Shown here: positions 7,740-16,200 of the stretch, piece after piece
Position numbering within the stretch: position 1 is the first letter of the stretch
Layout: the number at the start of each line of letters is the position of its first letter
From: JBGQAS01 sp964498605
Lineage (GTDB): Bacteria > Chloroflexota > Anaerolineae > Anaerolineales > Anaerolineaceae
DNA: 28,344 nucleotides
Direction: 5' to 3'
Assembly (NCBI GenBank): GCA_964498605.1
Contig: CAZCHK010000027.1
Location: forward strand, 1-28,344
Program-made: the position numbers and the translations under genes
The notes under the pieces: generated by a model
Database searches by the model: none
The model's input: the letters and a program-made list of their open reading frames with translations, nothing else
Told to the model about the DNA's origin: nothing

Positions 7740-8495
7740 ATGATCCAAAACTGGTTGCCTCCCGAAAAACCTGCCGACCTCACTGAAAAAAGGTTAATCG
7801 CGGGTATCCTCAAGGGAACCTTTCCGGCCGATTCTCTTCTGCCGGCTGAGCGGGAGCTCGCCGAACAGCTGGGGGTGACAAGACCAACGTTGCGTGAAGT
7901 GCTGCAGCGCATGGCCAGGGATGGCTGGCTGGAGATCAGGCAGGGTAAACCCACGCGGGTACGCGATTACTGGCGGGAGGGCAACCTGGCGGTGCTGTCC
8001 AGCATTGCCGCCTATCAGGAAGACCTTCCGGACGATTTTGTCCCCAACTTACTGTACACAAGAATTCTGATCGCTCCAGCTTACACGCGCCAGGCCGTGG
8101 AAAAAGAGCCGAGGCAGGTAGCACTGCTGGTGAAGGACTTCACTTCCATTGCAGAAGATCCGCAGGCATTTGCCAGCTTTGATTACGACCTCCACAGGCA
8201 GCTGACCCTGCTGGCAGGGAACACCGTGTTCACCTTGTTCACGAACAGCGTGCGCAACCTGTATGCTGTCCTGGCGCCGCGCTATTTTATGTTCCAGGAA
8301 GCCCGGGTGGAATCCCGTTTATGGTACGCTGCGCTTCAGGAATGCGCAGAACACTGTGACGGTCAAAAAGCGCAGCTGCAAACTGAACGAGTCATGCGCA
8401 AAAGCCTGCAGCTTTGGAAACAAATGATGCTGGTCAACAGCACTGAAGTTATACATCTACGTGAAAGTAAAAAAGGATCAACACATGTGGCATAA
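7740..8495 (+). CDS. FadR-family transcriptional regulator (251 aa)
   Basis: The DNA-binding half (about residues 12-80) is very like E. coli FadR: LPAERELAEQLGVTRPTLRE followed by VLQRMARDGWLEIRQGKPTR, including recognition-helix and wing residues. The helical C-terminal half (about 95-240) also follows FadR, with DYDLHRQLTLLAGNTVFTLF in the ligand domain. E. coli FadR binds long-chain acyl-CoA and leaves DNA, so a fatty-acyl ligand is the natural guess. ATG 7740 lies 7 bases after the operator with no Shine-Dalgarno, so the message has a very short leader. The 3' end overlaps the GlpD-type gene by 11 bases, indicating one operon. It is a closer FadR relative than the regulator at 1645. Confidence 0.9.
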   Translation: MIQNWLPPEKPADLTEKRLIAGILKGTFPADSLLPAERELAEQLGVTRPTLREVLQRMARDGWLEIRQGKPTRVRDYWREGNLAVLSSIAAYQEDLPDDFVPNLLYTRILIAPAYTRQAVEKEPRQVALLVKDFTSIAEDPQAFASFDYDLHRQLTLLAGNTVFTLFTNSVRNLYAVLAPRYFMFQEARVESRLWYAALQECAEHCDGQKAQLQTERVMRKSLQLWKQMMLVNSTEVIHLRESKKGSTHVA

Positions 8496-9926
8496 GGGCT
8501 GGCGCGAGGAAATCTGGCGCAACATTGACCAGGAATGGGATGTGATCATCGTGGGAGGGGGAATCACCGGGGCAGGAGTTTTACGACAGGCGGTGAGTGC
8601 CGGGCTTCGGGCGCTGTTGATCGAACAGGGCGACTTTACTTCAGGGACATCCAGCCGCTCTTCAAAGCTGATCCATGGCGGATTCCGCTATCTACGCGAG
8701 GGGCAGGTCCATGTGACCAGGGAATCCGTACGCGAGCGGGAGTGGCTGCTCAGAGAGGCGCCCAACCTGGTCACAAAACTGGGATTTCTGCTGCCGGATT
8801 ACGAGAGCTTCAACGTTTCCTTAGGCCAATTTGGGCTGGGCGTGACAATCTATGACCTCCTGGCACCCAAATGGGAGCATCGGTTCATGGGGAAGAACAG
8901 GATCAGGCAGGAGTTCCCGGACCTGCGAAGCGACGGGCTGATGGGAGGATTCCTGTACTACGACGCGGCCATGGACGACAGCCGCATCGTCATCCGCCTG
9001 TTGCGAGAAGCCGTGAGTGACGGCGGTACCGCGTTGAGCTACGCGCGGGCAGAATCACTGATAAGAAAAAAGAACGGGTCCGTGTGCGGCGTTGTCGTGA
9101 AGGACACAGCATCGACCAGCCGCAGTAGTCTTGAGGTGAGATCCCGCGTTGTGGTCAACGCCTGCGGACCCTTTTCGGACGGTCTGCGCGCGCTGGTGGG
9201 CGGAGGAGCGCGCATCCGCAAGCTGCGAGGTTCTCACCTGATCTTTTCACAAGAGCGCTGGCCGCTGAGGAAAGCTGCCACGCTGATCCACCCGCGCGAC
9301 CACCGCGCATTGTTCGTCATCCCCTGGGAAGGCACCAGCATGGTGGGAACGACCGACCTGGATCACGCGGCAGAATTTGAGACGAAGTACACCGAGCCCT
9401 TCGCCTCCCAGGGAGAGATCGAGTACCTTCTGGAGGCGCTCAATTTCCTGTTTCCAGACCTGCGTGCCGCACAGCGGGATATCCTGTCCACTTTTGGCGG
9501 GGTGAGACCGACCATCTCCAGCGGCGACGCAGATAACCCCTCGCACGTATCCCGCGCGCACGCGCTGTGGGACGAATGCGGACTGCTGACGATCACCGGC
9601 GGCAAGTACACGACCTTTCGCATCATGTCACAGCAGACCATTACGGCAGTCCTGAAGGCTCTCCAGCGTGAACCGCAGCCTCACAAGCAAAGGCTTTTCA
9701 NNNNNNNNNNNNNNNNNNNNNNNNNNNNNNNNNNNNNNNNNNNNNNNNNNNNNNNNNNNNNNNNNNNNNNNNNNNNNNNNNNNNNNNNNNNNNNNNNNNN
9801 GCGCTCATGACCCGCATCCGCGCCACCACGCAGTCCGAACTGGGCTGGAGCGATGAACGATGGCGATGGGAGGAAAGCAGTTATTTTGCCACGTGGAAGA
9901 CATACTACAGTCCTTACCCGGGTTGA
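8485..9926 (+). CDS. FAD-dependent glycerol-3-phosphate dehydrogenase family protein (GlpD-type), interrupted by an assembly gap
   Basis: GlpD oxidises glycerol-3-phosphate to DHAP, passing electrons to quinone at the membrane. The dinucleotide motif DVIIVGGGITGAGV is near residues 19-32, followed by SGTSSRSSKLIHGGFRYL (52-69). Phosphate-binding residues of the family are kept in FGGVRPT and TITGGKYTTFR. After the gap, 9801-9923 encodes a typical GlpD C-terminus (ALMTRIRATTQSELGWS to YYSPYPG) and stops at TGA 9924. The 405 codons before the gap leave one base, so the true gap must be 2 modulo 3 bases long; 100 N is a placeholder, not a frameshift. ATG 8485 is preferred (AAAAGGATC upstream) over GTG 8461; it overlaps the regulator. 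Given its neighbours, the substrate could be an O-alkyl-glycerol-3-phosphate; that is inference. Confidence 0.88.
9701..9800. other. Assembly gap of 100 N
   Basis: Exactly 100 unknown bases, a standard scaffold placeholder of unknown true length. The gap falls inside the GlpD-type gene. Frame logic requires the missing length to be 2 modulo 3 if the gene is intact. Confidence 0.99.
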
Positions 9927-9959
9927 TTAACACGAGGAGAGAAAAGAACAGGAGGATGA

Positions 9960-11822
9960 ATGGCACACAAAGATGATTTTTACCCGCAGTGGTGCGAGGA
10001 GATCGCCCCGGAAGGATCCTTCCGAAGCCTCTTTAAGTACGGGGACCCGCGTGGATTCAAGCATCCCAACCGGGGACTGTATAAGCTCGTGAAAGAAGCC
10101 TTTGGCATGACCGACGAAGATTTCAAGCGTCCGGTCTTGAACATGGAACCCGTACAGGACACCATCCCCTGCGTGCTGCCGGAGAAGCATGTCAAAGCCC
10201 TGACCCTGATCGTGGGAAAGGACAATGTGCGGCGGGACACCTACAGCCGCACCCGGGCATCTTACGGTTCCGGCATGATTGACGCGATCCGCCTGCGCAA
10301 GAAGGTCATCGAGAACATCGTCGATATTGTTCTCTGCCCCCGGACGACAGGCGACATTGAAAAGATCGTCGCTTACTGCCATCAACAGCGTATCCCCCTG
10401 TACGTATACGGGGGCGGCTCTTCGGTCACGCGGGGGATGGAAGCGCCCCGGGGAGGCGTCTGCGTGGACATGAGCGTTCACATGAACAGGGTGACCAGAT
10501 TCAGCGAGGAGAATCACACTATCACCGTGCAGGCCGGCATGTGGGGGCCTGAGCTCGAGAAGACCCTGCAGCACGCCCCGGACACGCTGGGAGCCAAACG
10601 ACGCTACACTTGCGGGCACTTCCCTCAGTCGTTTGAGCATTCCAGCGTGGGTGGCTGGATCGTCACCCGCGGCGCGGGGCAGAACTCAACTTATTACGGC
10701 AAGGTAGAGGACATGGTCATTGCCCAGGAATACGTCACGCCGGTTGGGGTCTTCCGTACTCCTGAATACCCCGCGGCAGCCACCGGTCCCGATTTTGACC
10801 AGATCATGATGGGCAGCGAAGGCACCTTTGGCATCCTGACGGAGGCCACCCTGCGCGTATGTCACTGGAACCCGAAGCACACCCGGCGGTTCTCCTACCT
10901 GTTCAAGAACTGGGAAGACGCGCGGAGCGCCTGTCGGGAGATTATGCAGGGAGAGTTTGGTTCCCCCTCCGTCTTCAGGCTTTCTGACCCGGAGGAGACC
11001 GATGTCGCCATGCGCACGTATCACATCCACGACACAGCAGCGGACACGATGCTGCGGGGTCTCGGGTACAAACCCATGCAGCGCTGCCTGATGCTTGGCA
11101 CCGCAGACGGGGACGCGGACTTCACGCTCCTGGTGACGCGCAAGATCGCACGGATTTGCCGGAAATACCACGCGTTTGTCCTGACACCCTTCCGGGTGAC
11201 GCAGGCGTGGGAAAAGAGCCGATTCACCGATCCCTACATGCGTGAGGACCTGATGGATTTCGGCATCATGATTGACACGCTTGAATGCGGTGTGAACTGG
11301 GAGCAGATGGGCAGGGTTCACGAGGAGGTGCGCAGGGTGGTGAAAGCGAGGCCGCGCACGGTCTGCATGACCCACCTGTCACACGCATACCCCCAGGGCG
11401 CAAATTTGTACTTCATATTTATCGCGCGGATCAACGAGATCGATCAATATCTTGACCTGCAGTACGCCATCCTGGACGCCATCCAGAAGGCAGGCGCATC
11501 CATGAGCCACCACCACGGGGTCGGCAAGCAGACCGCGCCTTGGCTGGAAGGTCAGATCGGCACGCCGAGCATGGATGTCCTGCGCGTGCTGCGTGATCAC
11601 TTCGATCCACGCCAAGTGATGAACCCGGGCGGCACGCTGGGGCTGGACATGAGCCCTGAGCAAAGATCCAAGCGCTGGGGTTACCGGAAAAGCGGCCCTG
11701 CCTGGGCAGCCCAACCGACAAAAAAAACTGCCAAGAACCAGGCAGCAGCGACTCCCAGGAAAACAAAAAACAAGGCGGAGCTGGAGAAAGAATTGCAGGA
11801 GCGTCGCAAAAAATACCACTAG
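9960..11822 (+). CDS. Alkyl-dihydroxyacetonephosphate synthase (AGPS)-like FAD enzyme (620 aa)
   Basis: AGPS exchanges the acyl chain of acyl-DHAP for a fatty alcohol, making the ether bond. The VAO-type FAD domain spans about 115-305, with IPLYVYGGGSSVTRG (145-159), HSSVGGWIVTRGAGQ (227-241) and MGSEGTFGILTEAT (284-297). The substrate half has FRLSD with Arg340 at the place of human Arg419, a Tyr in ANLYFIFIA (484) and SMSHHHGVGK (514-523), the triple-His motif needed for AGPS catalysis. These features separate it from glycolate or D-lactate oxidases. Residues 584-620 are a Lys/Ala-rich tail of unknown use. AGGAGG precedes the ATG; the gene is 33 bases after the GlpD-type gene. With no acyltransferase or fatty-alcohol-forming gene nearby, a catabolic, reverse direction is possible but unproven. 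Confidence 0.85.
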   Translation: MAHKDDFYPQWCEEIAPEGSFRSLFKYGDPRGFKHPNRGLYKLVKEAFGMTDEDFKRPVLNMEPVQDTIPCVLPEKHVKALTLIVGKDNVRRDTYSRTRASYGSGMIDAIRLRKKVIENIVDIVLCPRTTGDIEKIVAYCHQQRIPLYVYGGGSSVTRGMEAPRGGVCVDMSVHMNRVTRFSEENHTITVQAGMWGPELEKTLQHAPDTLGAKRRYTCGHFPQSFEHSSVGGWIVTRGAGQNSTYYGKVEDMVIAQEYVTPVGVFRTPEYPAAATGPDFDQIMMGSEGTFGILTEATLRVCHWNPKHTRRFSYLFKNWEDARSACREIMQGEFGSPSVFRLSDPEETDVAMRTYHIHDTAADTMLRGLGYKPMQRCLMLGTADGDADFTLLVTRKIARICRKYHAFVLTPFRVTQAWEKSRFTDPYMREDLMDFGIMIDTLECGVNWEQMGRVHEEVRRVVKARPRTVCMTHLSHAYPQGANLYFIFIARINEIDQYLDLQYAILDAIQKAGASMSHHHGVGKQTAPWLEGQIGTPSMDVLRVLRDHFDPRQVMNPGGTLGLDMSPEQRSKRWGYRKSGPAWAAQPTKKTAKNQAAATPRKTKNKAELEKELQERRKKYH

Positions 11823-11877
11823 ATGGTGAATGCATTTGTTAATTTTAATGAATGAATAATAAAGATATGGAGGAGAT

Positions 11878-13419
11878 ATGCCAGAAAACCTGTTAGCCAT
11901 TGACGCCGGAACGCAGTCCATCAGGGCGCTGCTCTTCAGCCCCAAGGGAGACCTGATTGCCAAACAGCGCGTCGCCTACGAGCCTTATTTCTCGACCGCG
12001 CCGGGATTGGCGGAGCAGAAACCAGAGCTGTACTGGGAATCGCTGTGCCAGGCATGCCAGGGTTTATTCAACCAAAAGGGAGTGGATCGATCCAGTATCG
12101 CGGCAGTGTCCCTGACCACGCAGCGCACTACTGTGATCAACCTGGACAAGGACGGGAAGCCGCTGCGCCCGGCCATTGTCTGGCTGGACCAGCGCCGCAC
12201 CGAAGGGCTCCCGCCCATGGGAGGATTCTGGGGGACCGCCTTCAAGCTGGCCGGCGCGGCGGACACGATCGCCTATCTGCGGGCCGAAGCGGAGGTCAAC
12301 TGGATTCGCACCCACCAGCCCGAGATCTGGAAAAAAACGCACAAATACATCTTCCTTTCCGGGTACCTCACCTGGCGCCTGCTGGATCGTTTCGTGGATT
12401 CGGTGGGCTGTCAGGTCGGCTACATCCCGTTCGACTACAAGGCCCAGAAATGGTGCGGTGCCAAGGATTGGAAGTGGCAGGCGCTGCCCATAAACCCCGA
12501 GCTGCTGCCGGACATCTATCCGCAGGGAAAGGTTATGGGGACGATCACCGCGCAGGCCGCCAGCCAGACGGGGATCCCGGAAGGGCTGAAGCTTGTGGCT
12601 GCCGCGGCCGACAAGGCCTGCGAGGTGCTGGGGGCGGGCTGCCTGGAACCCGATGTCGCCTGCTTGAGCTACGGGACGACCGCGACCATCAACACCACGC
12701 ACAAGAAATACATCGAAGTCATCCCGCTCATCCCACCGTACCCGGCCGCCGAACCCGACCTGTACAATTTCGAGGTCATGGTTTACCGCGGATACTGGAT
12801 GGTGAGCTGGTTCAAGCACGAATTTGGCTTGCGTGAAGAGAAGCTGGCGTCTGAAAAAGGGGTCGAACCGGAGGCCCTGTTCGACGAACTGGTCAACCGG
12901 GTACCGCCCGGTTCGCAGGGCCTGGTACTTCAACCTTACTGGTCACCCGGGCTGCGCAGCCCGGGACCTGAGGCGCGCGGCGCCATCATCGGGTTTGGGG
13001 ACGTGCACACACGGGCGCATATCTACCGTGCCATCCTGGAGGGATTGGCCTACGCGCTGCGGGAAGGCAAGGAGCGCACCGAAAAACGCAGCAAGGTACC
13101 CATCACTGAATTGAGGGTAGCGGGAGGTGGTAGCCAGAGCGATGCCGCCATGCAGCTCACGGCGGATATCTTTGGCCTGCCGGCGTCCAGACCCCATGTT
13201 TATGAAGCCAGTGGTCTGGGAGCGGCGATGGACGCTGCCGTGGGCTCGGGTGTTCACCCTGATTTTTCGGCCGCTGTCAGAGAGATGACGCGCCTGGGAG
13301 AAACCTTTGCCCCTGACGAGAAGGCTCATGCCGTCTACGAGCAGCTGTACGAAGAGGTGTACCTGAAGATGTACGACCGGCTCCAGCCGTTCTATAAGAA
13401 GATGCGGGAAATTCTGTGA
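11878..13419 (+). CDS. FGGY-family carbohydrate/polyol kinase, not a canonical glycerol kinase (513 aa)
   Basis: FGGY kinases phosphorylate polyols or sugars with ATP. The first actin-like domain starts with LLAIDAGTQSIRALLF (5-20); the catalytic base is Asp245 in AAADKACEVLGAG; the ATP site is seen in SYGTTATINTT (264-274) and VAGGGSQSDAAMQLTADIFG (about 411-430). Glycerol kinase binds glycerol with Arg83 and Glu84 (QRET); here the stretch reads TQRTT, so Arg83 is kept but Glu84 is Thr. The usual Asp-Gln after the catalytic region is Asp-Lys. The substrate is therefore probably not free glycerol. The position after the GlpD-type and AGPS-like genes suggests an alkylglycerol or another glycerol derivative (inference). 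GGAG lies 5-8 bases before the ATG. It is the last gene of the operon and is followed by a hairpin. Confidence 0.88.
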   Translation: MPENLLAIDAGTQSIRALLFSPKGDLIAKQRVAYEPYFSTAPGLAEQKPELYWESLCQACQGLFNQKGVDRSSIAAVSLTTQRTTVINLDKDGKPLRPAIVWLDQRRTEGLPPMGGFWGTAFKLAGAADTIAYLRAEAEVNWIRTHQPEIWKKTHKYIFLSGYLTWRLLDRFVDSVGCQVGYIPFDYKAQKWCGAKDWKWQALPINPELLPDIYPQGKVMGTITAQAASQTGIPEGLKLVAAAADKACEVLGAGCLEPDVACLSYGTTATINTTHKKYIEVIPLIPPYPAAEPDLYNFEVMVYRGYWMVSWFKHEFGLREEKLASEKGVEPEALFDELVNRVPPGSQGLVLQPYWSPGLRSPGPEARGAIIGFGDVHTRAHIYRAILEGLAYALREGKERTEKRSKVPITELRVAGGGSQSDAAMQLTADIFGLPASRPHVYEASGLGAAMDAAVGSGVHPDFSAAVREMTRLGETFAPDEKAHAVYEQLYEEVYLKMYDRLQPFYKKMREIL

Positions 13420-13421
13420 AT

Positions 13422-13449
13422 ATTGGGCAGGTTTGAACACCTGCCCAAT
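13422..13449 (+). terminator. Hairpin ending the FadR/GlpD/AGPS-like/kinase operon
   Basis: ATTGGGCAGGT and ACCTGCCCAAT form a perfect 11-base stem with loop TTGAAC, starting 3 bases after the kinase stop. There is no immediate U-tract (TAAGTTC follows), so it may be a weak or factor-assisted terminator. It also separates the convergent P-type ATPase gene. Confidence 0.65.
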
Positions 13450-13500
13450 TAAGTTCACCAGCATAACTTTTTCAAGCCATGATTTGAATGGAAACGTACG

Positions 13501-16200
13501 TCAAATTGAATCTAACAATTTCATTTCTTGTTTCTTTGCTTTTGAGCTTTCCACTTTCCGCCTGATCCACTTTTCAACCTCAACGACAAAAAAGCCAGCG
13601 ATACTGACAGCAATCACATCCAACCAGAGCATCAAACTCATCGGGGCGCTGCCAAACAGACGGTGCATAAATGGAGCGTATGTGAAAAGCAGTTGTAGCA
13701 GGACCATCAAGACCGCACCGCCAATGGCCCAGGGGTTGGTGAAGAAACCCACCTTGAAAACAGATTTGGTCAGCGAACGAGCATTGAACAAGTAGAAAAT
13801 CTCAACGAAGATGATCACGTTGACAACCACCGTTCGCGCTTCTTGAAGCGTTGCGCCGCGCAGGATCTCGTATTCGAATAAACCAAAAGCTCCGCCCAGG
13901 ATGATAATACCGACCAGTGTGATGCGCCACAGAAGGGCGCCACTTAAAATGGATGCCTGCGGATCGCGTGGTTTTCGGCGCATGATATCGTTCTCCTTTG
14001 GTTCAAGAGCCAATGTAATCCCAAGCACCCCAGCGGTGATCATGTTGATCCACAGCAACTGAATTGGCAGGATGGGCAAAGTAGCTCCGCTAACGATCGC
14101 CGCCAGCAGTACCAAACCTTCACCCAGGTTGGTAGGCAGTGTCCAGGAGATGAACTTAACCAGGTTATCGAAAACGCCACGACCTTCTTCGATCGCTGCT
14201 TCGATCGAGGCAAAATTATCATCGGTCAGGATCATATCGGCAGCTTCTTTAGACACATCGGTGCCGGTTATACCCATCGCGATGCCGATGTCAGCCTGTT
14301 TGAGCGCCGGGGCGTCGTTAACGCCGTCGCCAGTCATTGCAACGACCTGTCCGCGCGCCTGCAGCGCTTCAACAAGGCGCAATTTTTGTTCAGGCGCGAT
14401 TCGAGCGAAAATGTTTACCTGGTGAGCTTTCTCAATCAGCTCGATGTCACTGAAGTTTGATATTTCAGCACCAGTCAAGACCTCATCGCACTCCCCACCG
14501 CAAAGACCGATTTGGCGACCGATTGCAGCAGCGGTTAATGCATGATCGCCGGTAATCATTTTTACCGATATACCCGCCTCTTTGCTTGCCCGCACAGCTT
14601 CGACCGCCTCAAGGCGCGGCGGGTCGATCATTCCCTGCAGTCCGAGCAGGGTAATCTTCTGGATATCGTCAAACGAGAGTTTTGTCGCCCCGGCTTTTTT
14701 CAACCGGGCAAACGCCAGAACACGCAAGCCACGGCTAGCCATCTCCTCCATGTCTGCTCGGAAACGATCAACCTGGCAGGTCACCAAGCTACCGCTTGGA
14801 TCCAACGTATTAACGCAGCGATCGAGAAGCACCTCGGCAGCTCCTTTTACATACACCACACCATCCGGGTGTAAAGTAGCCATGTACTGATGCTGCGAGT
14901 CGAACGGGATAGAGTCGATTCTTTCAGGGATTTGATCATCACCAAATCCAGCTTTCCGGGCGGCAGTAATCAGAGCACCTTCGGTAGGGTCGCCGGTAAC
15001 AGTCCAGCGGTCATCCGCCTGATCCAGCTGAGCGTCGTTGCACAGCAACCCGGCTCGCAGCATCTCAGGAACCGCCTTGTCTTTTTGCCACTCACCACCA
15101 ATCTCACCCTCAGGGGTATATCCGATACCCGTGACGGGATAGTTCCCACCCGAAGTACGCAATTCCACCACAGTCATTTGATTCTGCGTAAGCGTACCGG
15201 TTTTATCTGAACAAATAACGGTAGTAGAGCCAAGCGTTTCGACCGCCGGTAAATTACGTATGATTGCCCGGCGTTTCGCCATACGGCTGACACCAATGGC
15301 TAGTGTGACTGTTACCGCGGCTGGCAAACCTTCTGGAATTGCACCAACTGCCAATGTGATGGCAGTAAAAAGTGTCTCGACCAAGTCCTGTTTGCGCAAT
15401 AAACCGACACCGAAAGTGATACCCGCTAGAAGTAGAATGACAAATAACAACAACCTGCTAAACCTTGCAATCTTGCGGGTCAGTGGTGTTTCCAGTTTGA
15501 CAGCTTCGAAGAGAAGTTGCGATATGCGCCCAACCTCGGTTTGGTCGCCCGTGCCAATAACAATCCCTGTACCAGTTCCATATGTGACCAGTGTTGAAGC
15601 ATACGCCATGTTTTTGCGTTCAGCCAGAATTGTTTCGCTCAATAAGGACGCCCCAGCGTCTTTACTGACAGGCAGCGATTCACCGGTTAAAGCTGCTTCA
15701 GCCACCTGCAGGTCGCGGCTGGTTATGAGCCGCAGGTCTGCCGGGACTCGAATCCCTGCAGACAGCAAGACAATGTCACCGGGGACCAATTCCGTGGCTG
15801 GCAGGCGTACGATTTGTTTGTTGCGTACAGCAGTGGCTTCCGCTGTCATTGTCTTTGCCAGGGCAGCGATAGCCTGTTCGGCACGAGCTTCTTGAATGTA
15901 GCCGATAACGGCGTTGATCAGCACCACGCCAAAGATCACCCCAGCATCGAGCGGATCTTTCAGGATAGCGGTAACGATTGCTGCCAGGATGAGGATCAGC
16001 ACCAGGGGGTTCTTAAATTGCAAAAGGAACTTAACCAATGGGCTTTTCCCTTTGCGAGGTGTCAACTGATTGGGGCCGAAATGCTCCTGACGGCGATGAA
16101 TTTCGAAAGTGCCCAATCCTGCCTGCGGATCCGATTCGAGAAGATCCAGTACTTGATGGATTTGAAGATTGTGCCAGTGTTTATTTAGGATCGTGTACAT
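13501..16200 (-). CDS. P-type cation-transporting ATPase, P2 subfamily (899 aa)
   Basis: It pumps cations across the membrane using ATP. Seen in order: N-terminal cation ATPase domain, TM1-2 (about 66-105), actuator LTGES (171-175), TM4 with AIPEGLPA (287-294), phosphorylation site SDKTGTLTQN (Asp332), hinge MTGDGVNDAPALKQADIGIA, then six C-terminal helices. SERCA-type ion residues in TM4 (Glu in PEGL) and TM5 (Asn and Glu in TNLGEG) are kept, but TM6 reads LLWINMITAG where SERCA has NLVTDG, so Asp800 is Ala. Calcium specificity is therefore uncertain; Mg2+, Mn2+ or another ion is possible. The frame extends upstream to 16368, but ATG 16200 has GGAGA 6 bases before it and begins the normal N-terminus. 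Its neighbours are unrelated in function. Confidence 0.93.
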   Translation of the reverse strand: MYTILNKHWHNLQIHQVLDLLESDPQAGLGTFEIHRRQEHFGPNQLTPRKGKSPLVKFLLQFKNPLVLILILAAIVTAILKDPLDAGVIFGVVLINAVIGYIQEARAEQAIAALAKTMTAEATAVRNKQIVRLPATELVPGDIVLLSAGIRVPADLRLITSRDLQVAEAALTGESLPVSKDAGASLLSETILAERKNMAYASTLVTYGTGTGIVIGTGDQTEVGRISQLLFEAVKLETPLTRKIARFSRLLLFVILLLAGITFGVGLLRKQDLVETLFTAITLAVGAIPEGLPAAVTVTLAIGVSRMAKRRAIIRNLPAVETLGSTTVICSDKTGTLTQNQMTVVELRTSGGNYPVTGIGYTPEGEIGGEWQKDKAVPEMLRAGLLCNDAQLDQADDRWTVTGDPTEGALITAARKAGFGDDQIPERIDSIPFDSQHQYMATLHPDGVVYVKGAAEVLLDRCVNTLDPSGSLVTCQVDRFRADMEEMASRGLRVLAFARLKKAGATKLSFDDIQKITLLGLQGMIDPPRLEAVEAVRASKEAGISVKMITGDHALTAAAIGRQIGLCGGECDEVLTGAEISNFSDIELIEKAHQVNIFARIAPEQKLRLVEALQARGQVVAMTGDGVNDAPALKQADIGIAMGITGTDVSKEAADMILTDDNFASIEAAIEEGRGVFDNLVKFISWTLPTNLGEGLVLLAAIVSGATLPILPIQLLWINMITAGVLGITLALEPKENDIMRRKPRDPQASILSGALLWRITLVGIIILGGAFGLFEYEILRGATLQEARTVVVNVIIFVEIFYLFNARSLTKSVFKVGFFTNPWAIGGAVLMVLLQLLFTYAPFMHRLFGSAPMSLMLWLDVIAVSIAGFFVVEVEKWIRRKVESSKAKKQEMKLLDSI

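Noticed and set aside
9801..9926. Frameshift or pseudogene in the GlpD-type gene
   Set aside because: The post-gap frame encodes a normal GlpD C-terminus; the apparent shift comes from the arbitrary 100-N gap length.
12064..12933. 289-codon minus-strand frame inside the FGGY kinase gene
   Set aside because: A shadow frame of a GC-rich conserved gene; low-complexity Arg/Gly-rich product.
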